A DNA stretch of 5,503 bases from Candidatus Bathyarchaeota archaeon (GTDB lineage Archaea > Thermoproteota > Bathyarchaeia > 40CM-2-53-6 > RBG-13-38-9). Below are positions 4,645-5,503 of this stretch, piece by piece. Each line of letters starts with the position of its first letter. The first letter of the stretch is position 1. Location: assembly GCA_018396565.1 (NCBI GenBank), contig JAGTQO010000058.1, positions 4,105 through 9,607 on the forward strand, written 5' to 3'. The translations under genes and the position numbers were made by a program. Below the pieces are notes generated by a model. It was not told the DNA's origin and made no database searches. It saw only the letters and a list, made by a program, of their open reading frames with translations.

Positions 4645-5503
4645 GTGTATGGTTACGTAGGTAAAATTCTTAGAATCGACTTGACTAATTCAAGATTTCT
4701 TGTTGAGACACCATTGGAGGAGGTGCTTAAGAAATACGTTGGGGGAAGCGGTTTGGCCTCAAGGATCGTCTTTGATGAGTTAGATCCCTTTGTCGATCCC
4801 CTCTCTCCCAAAAACGTTCTTATCTTCATGACTGGGCCACTCACCGGCACAGCTTCCCCGCTCTGTGGCCGCTACTGCGTCTGCACAAAGTCTCCACTTA
4901 CAGGAATATGGGCTGAAGCGCACTCGGCAGGCTTTTGGGGTCCTGAGCTTAAATTTTCGGGATATGATGGACTAATAATTGTTGGCAGATCAGAGAAGCC
5001 TGTCTTCCTATCTATTATTGACGGTGAAGTAGAGATCAGAGACGCATCCAAACTGTGGGGTAAAGACACATACACTACCGAGAAACTGATTAGGGATGAC
5101 CTTGGAGATGGCGACGTTAAGGTTGCGTCTATAGGTCAAGCAGGTGAGAGGGGAGTTCTTTTCGCTTCGATAATAAATGATCTCGGCCGTGCGGCTGGGA
5201 GGTGTGGTGTCGGTGCAGTGATGGGTTCTAAAAACTTGAAGGCGATAGCTGTTAGAGGGACTGAGGTCAGGGTTCTGCCAGCTGCAAAGAATGAGATGCT
5301 TAGCGAGTTTCTAAGAAGAATATATGTAACGATCAGGTCCCACCCTACAGCCCAGATATACGCATCATTTGGTACCGATGGAATAATGTCTATGATGCAT
5401 GAGTATGGAGACGTTCCGATAAAATACTTCACAAGGGGGCATTGGCCAGAAGGTGTGAATAAGATATGTGGAGAAGCGATGGCTAAGACCATATTGAGGA
5501 GGC
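4645..5503 (+). CDS. Aldehyde:ferredoxin oxidoreductase (tungsten enzyme), N-terminal part
   Basis: The first 286 residues of an AOR-family protein, roughly half of the usual 600-odd. It oxidises an aldehyde to a carboxylic acid at a tungsten (or molybdenum) bis-pyranopterin centre and passes electrons through a 4Fe-4S cluster to ferredoxin, in the cytoplasm. The N-terminus YGYVGKILRIDLTN (2-15) is typical and fixes the GTG start. Further family blocks are KYVGGSGLASRI (30-41), TGPLTGT (63-69), GRY...TKSPLTG (75-87 with Arg76), AHSAGFWGPELKFSGYDGLIIVG (from 92), SIGQAGERGVLFASIIND (from 162) and the pterin-binding block GRCGVGAVMGSKNLKAI (185-201). Residues 1-205 form the twofold pterin-binding domain; the rest begins domain 2. 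The CxxCxxxC cluster ligands would come just past the window edge, as in Pyrococcus AOR (from residue 288). Residue 93 is His where Pyrococcus AOR has Asn, so it may be another subfamily. The substrate may be the aldolase's aldehyde. Confidence 0.93.
   Translation, partial: MYGYVGKILRIDLTNSRFLVETPLEEVLKKYVGGSGLASRIVFDELDPFVDPLSPKNVLIFMTGPLTGTASPLCGRYCVCTKSPLTGIWAEAHSAGFWGPELKFSGYDGLIIVGRSEKPVFLSIIDGEVEIRDASKLWGKDTYTTEKLIRDDLGDGDVKVASIGQAGERGVLFASIINDLGRAAGRCGVGAVMGSKNLKAIAVRGTEVRVLPAAKNEMLSEFLRRIYVTIRSHPTAQIYASFGTDGIMSMMHEYGDVPIKYFTRGHWPEGVNKICGEAMAKTILRR

Noticed and set aside
4653..5492. Three minus-strand open frames opposite the AOR gene.
   Set aside because: The plus-strand AOR frame is continuous and conserved through the whole stretch, so these are shadows.
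1..5503. CRISPR repeats, insertion sequences, attachment sites or phage genes.
   Set aside because: No spaced direct repeats, transposase or integrase motifs, or terminal inverted repeats were seen; gene content is metabolic and housekeeping-like.

Overview
The window looks like a chromosomal segment of an anaerobic archaeon. Four things point there. There are BRE/TATA-type promoters about 40-45 bases before starts, for example GAAAG followed by TTTTATAT at 106-119. Start codons are GTG, TTG or ATG with GGAG/GGTG-type ribosome binding sites, plus one apparently near-leaderless gene. The thiolase is the archaeal/SCP-x type paired with a zinc-ribbon OB-fold protein. A tungstopterin aldehyde:ferredoxin oxidoreductase is present. 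Arginine is mostly AGA/AGG. A Bathyarchaeia/Thermoproteota-like lineage is my guess, but nothing here proves it.

Left part (1-1991). A small two-helix membrane protein (160-447, +) converges on a single-domain KaiC/RAD55-type ATPase (509-1252, -). The ATPase diverges from a long coiled-coil protein (1428-1991, +). The roughly 175-base space between the last two holds TATA-like elements facing both ways and a TGGTTT/AAACCA dyad between them. The small membrane protein and the coiled-coil protein are not recognised as named families.

Middle part (2043-3725, all -). A thiolase with the Cys/His/His catalytic set is followed 72 bases later by a DUF35 zinc-ribbon/OB-fold protein. In many archaea these two form a complex with HMG-CoA synthase at the start of the mevalonate pathway. 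No HMG-CoA synthase gene adjoins the pair here, so the pair could serve mevalonate synthesis with a distant synthase, or another acyl-CoA pathway.

Right part (3845-5503, +). A class II (fuculose-phosphate type) aldolase diverges from the thiolase over a compact region with one near-symmetric TATA box and a 13-base perfect dyad next to the aldolase start. After a 164-base gap containing nested inverted repeats comes the N-terminal 286 residues of an AOR-family tungsten enzyme, cut by the window edge just before the expected 4Fe-4S cysteines. An attractive but unproven reading is that the aldolase releases a short aldehyde and DHAP, and the AOR oxidises the aldehyde to an acid with ferredoxin as acceptor.

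I see no mobile element, CRISPR array, tRNA or rRNA. The most interesting material is the aldolase/AOR pairing, the two divergent regulatory regions, and the unassigned coiled-coil/ATPase/membrane-protein group. No clear case for a wholly new system can be made from sequence alone.
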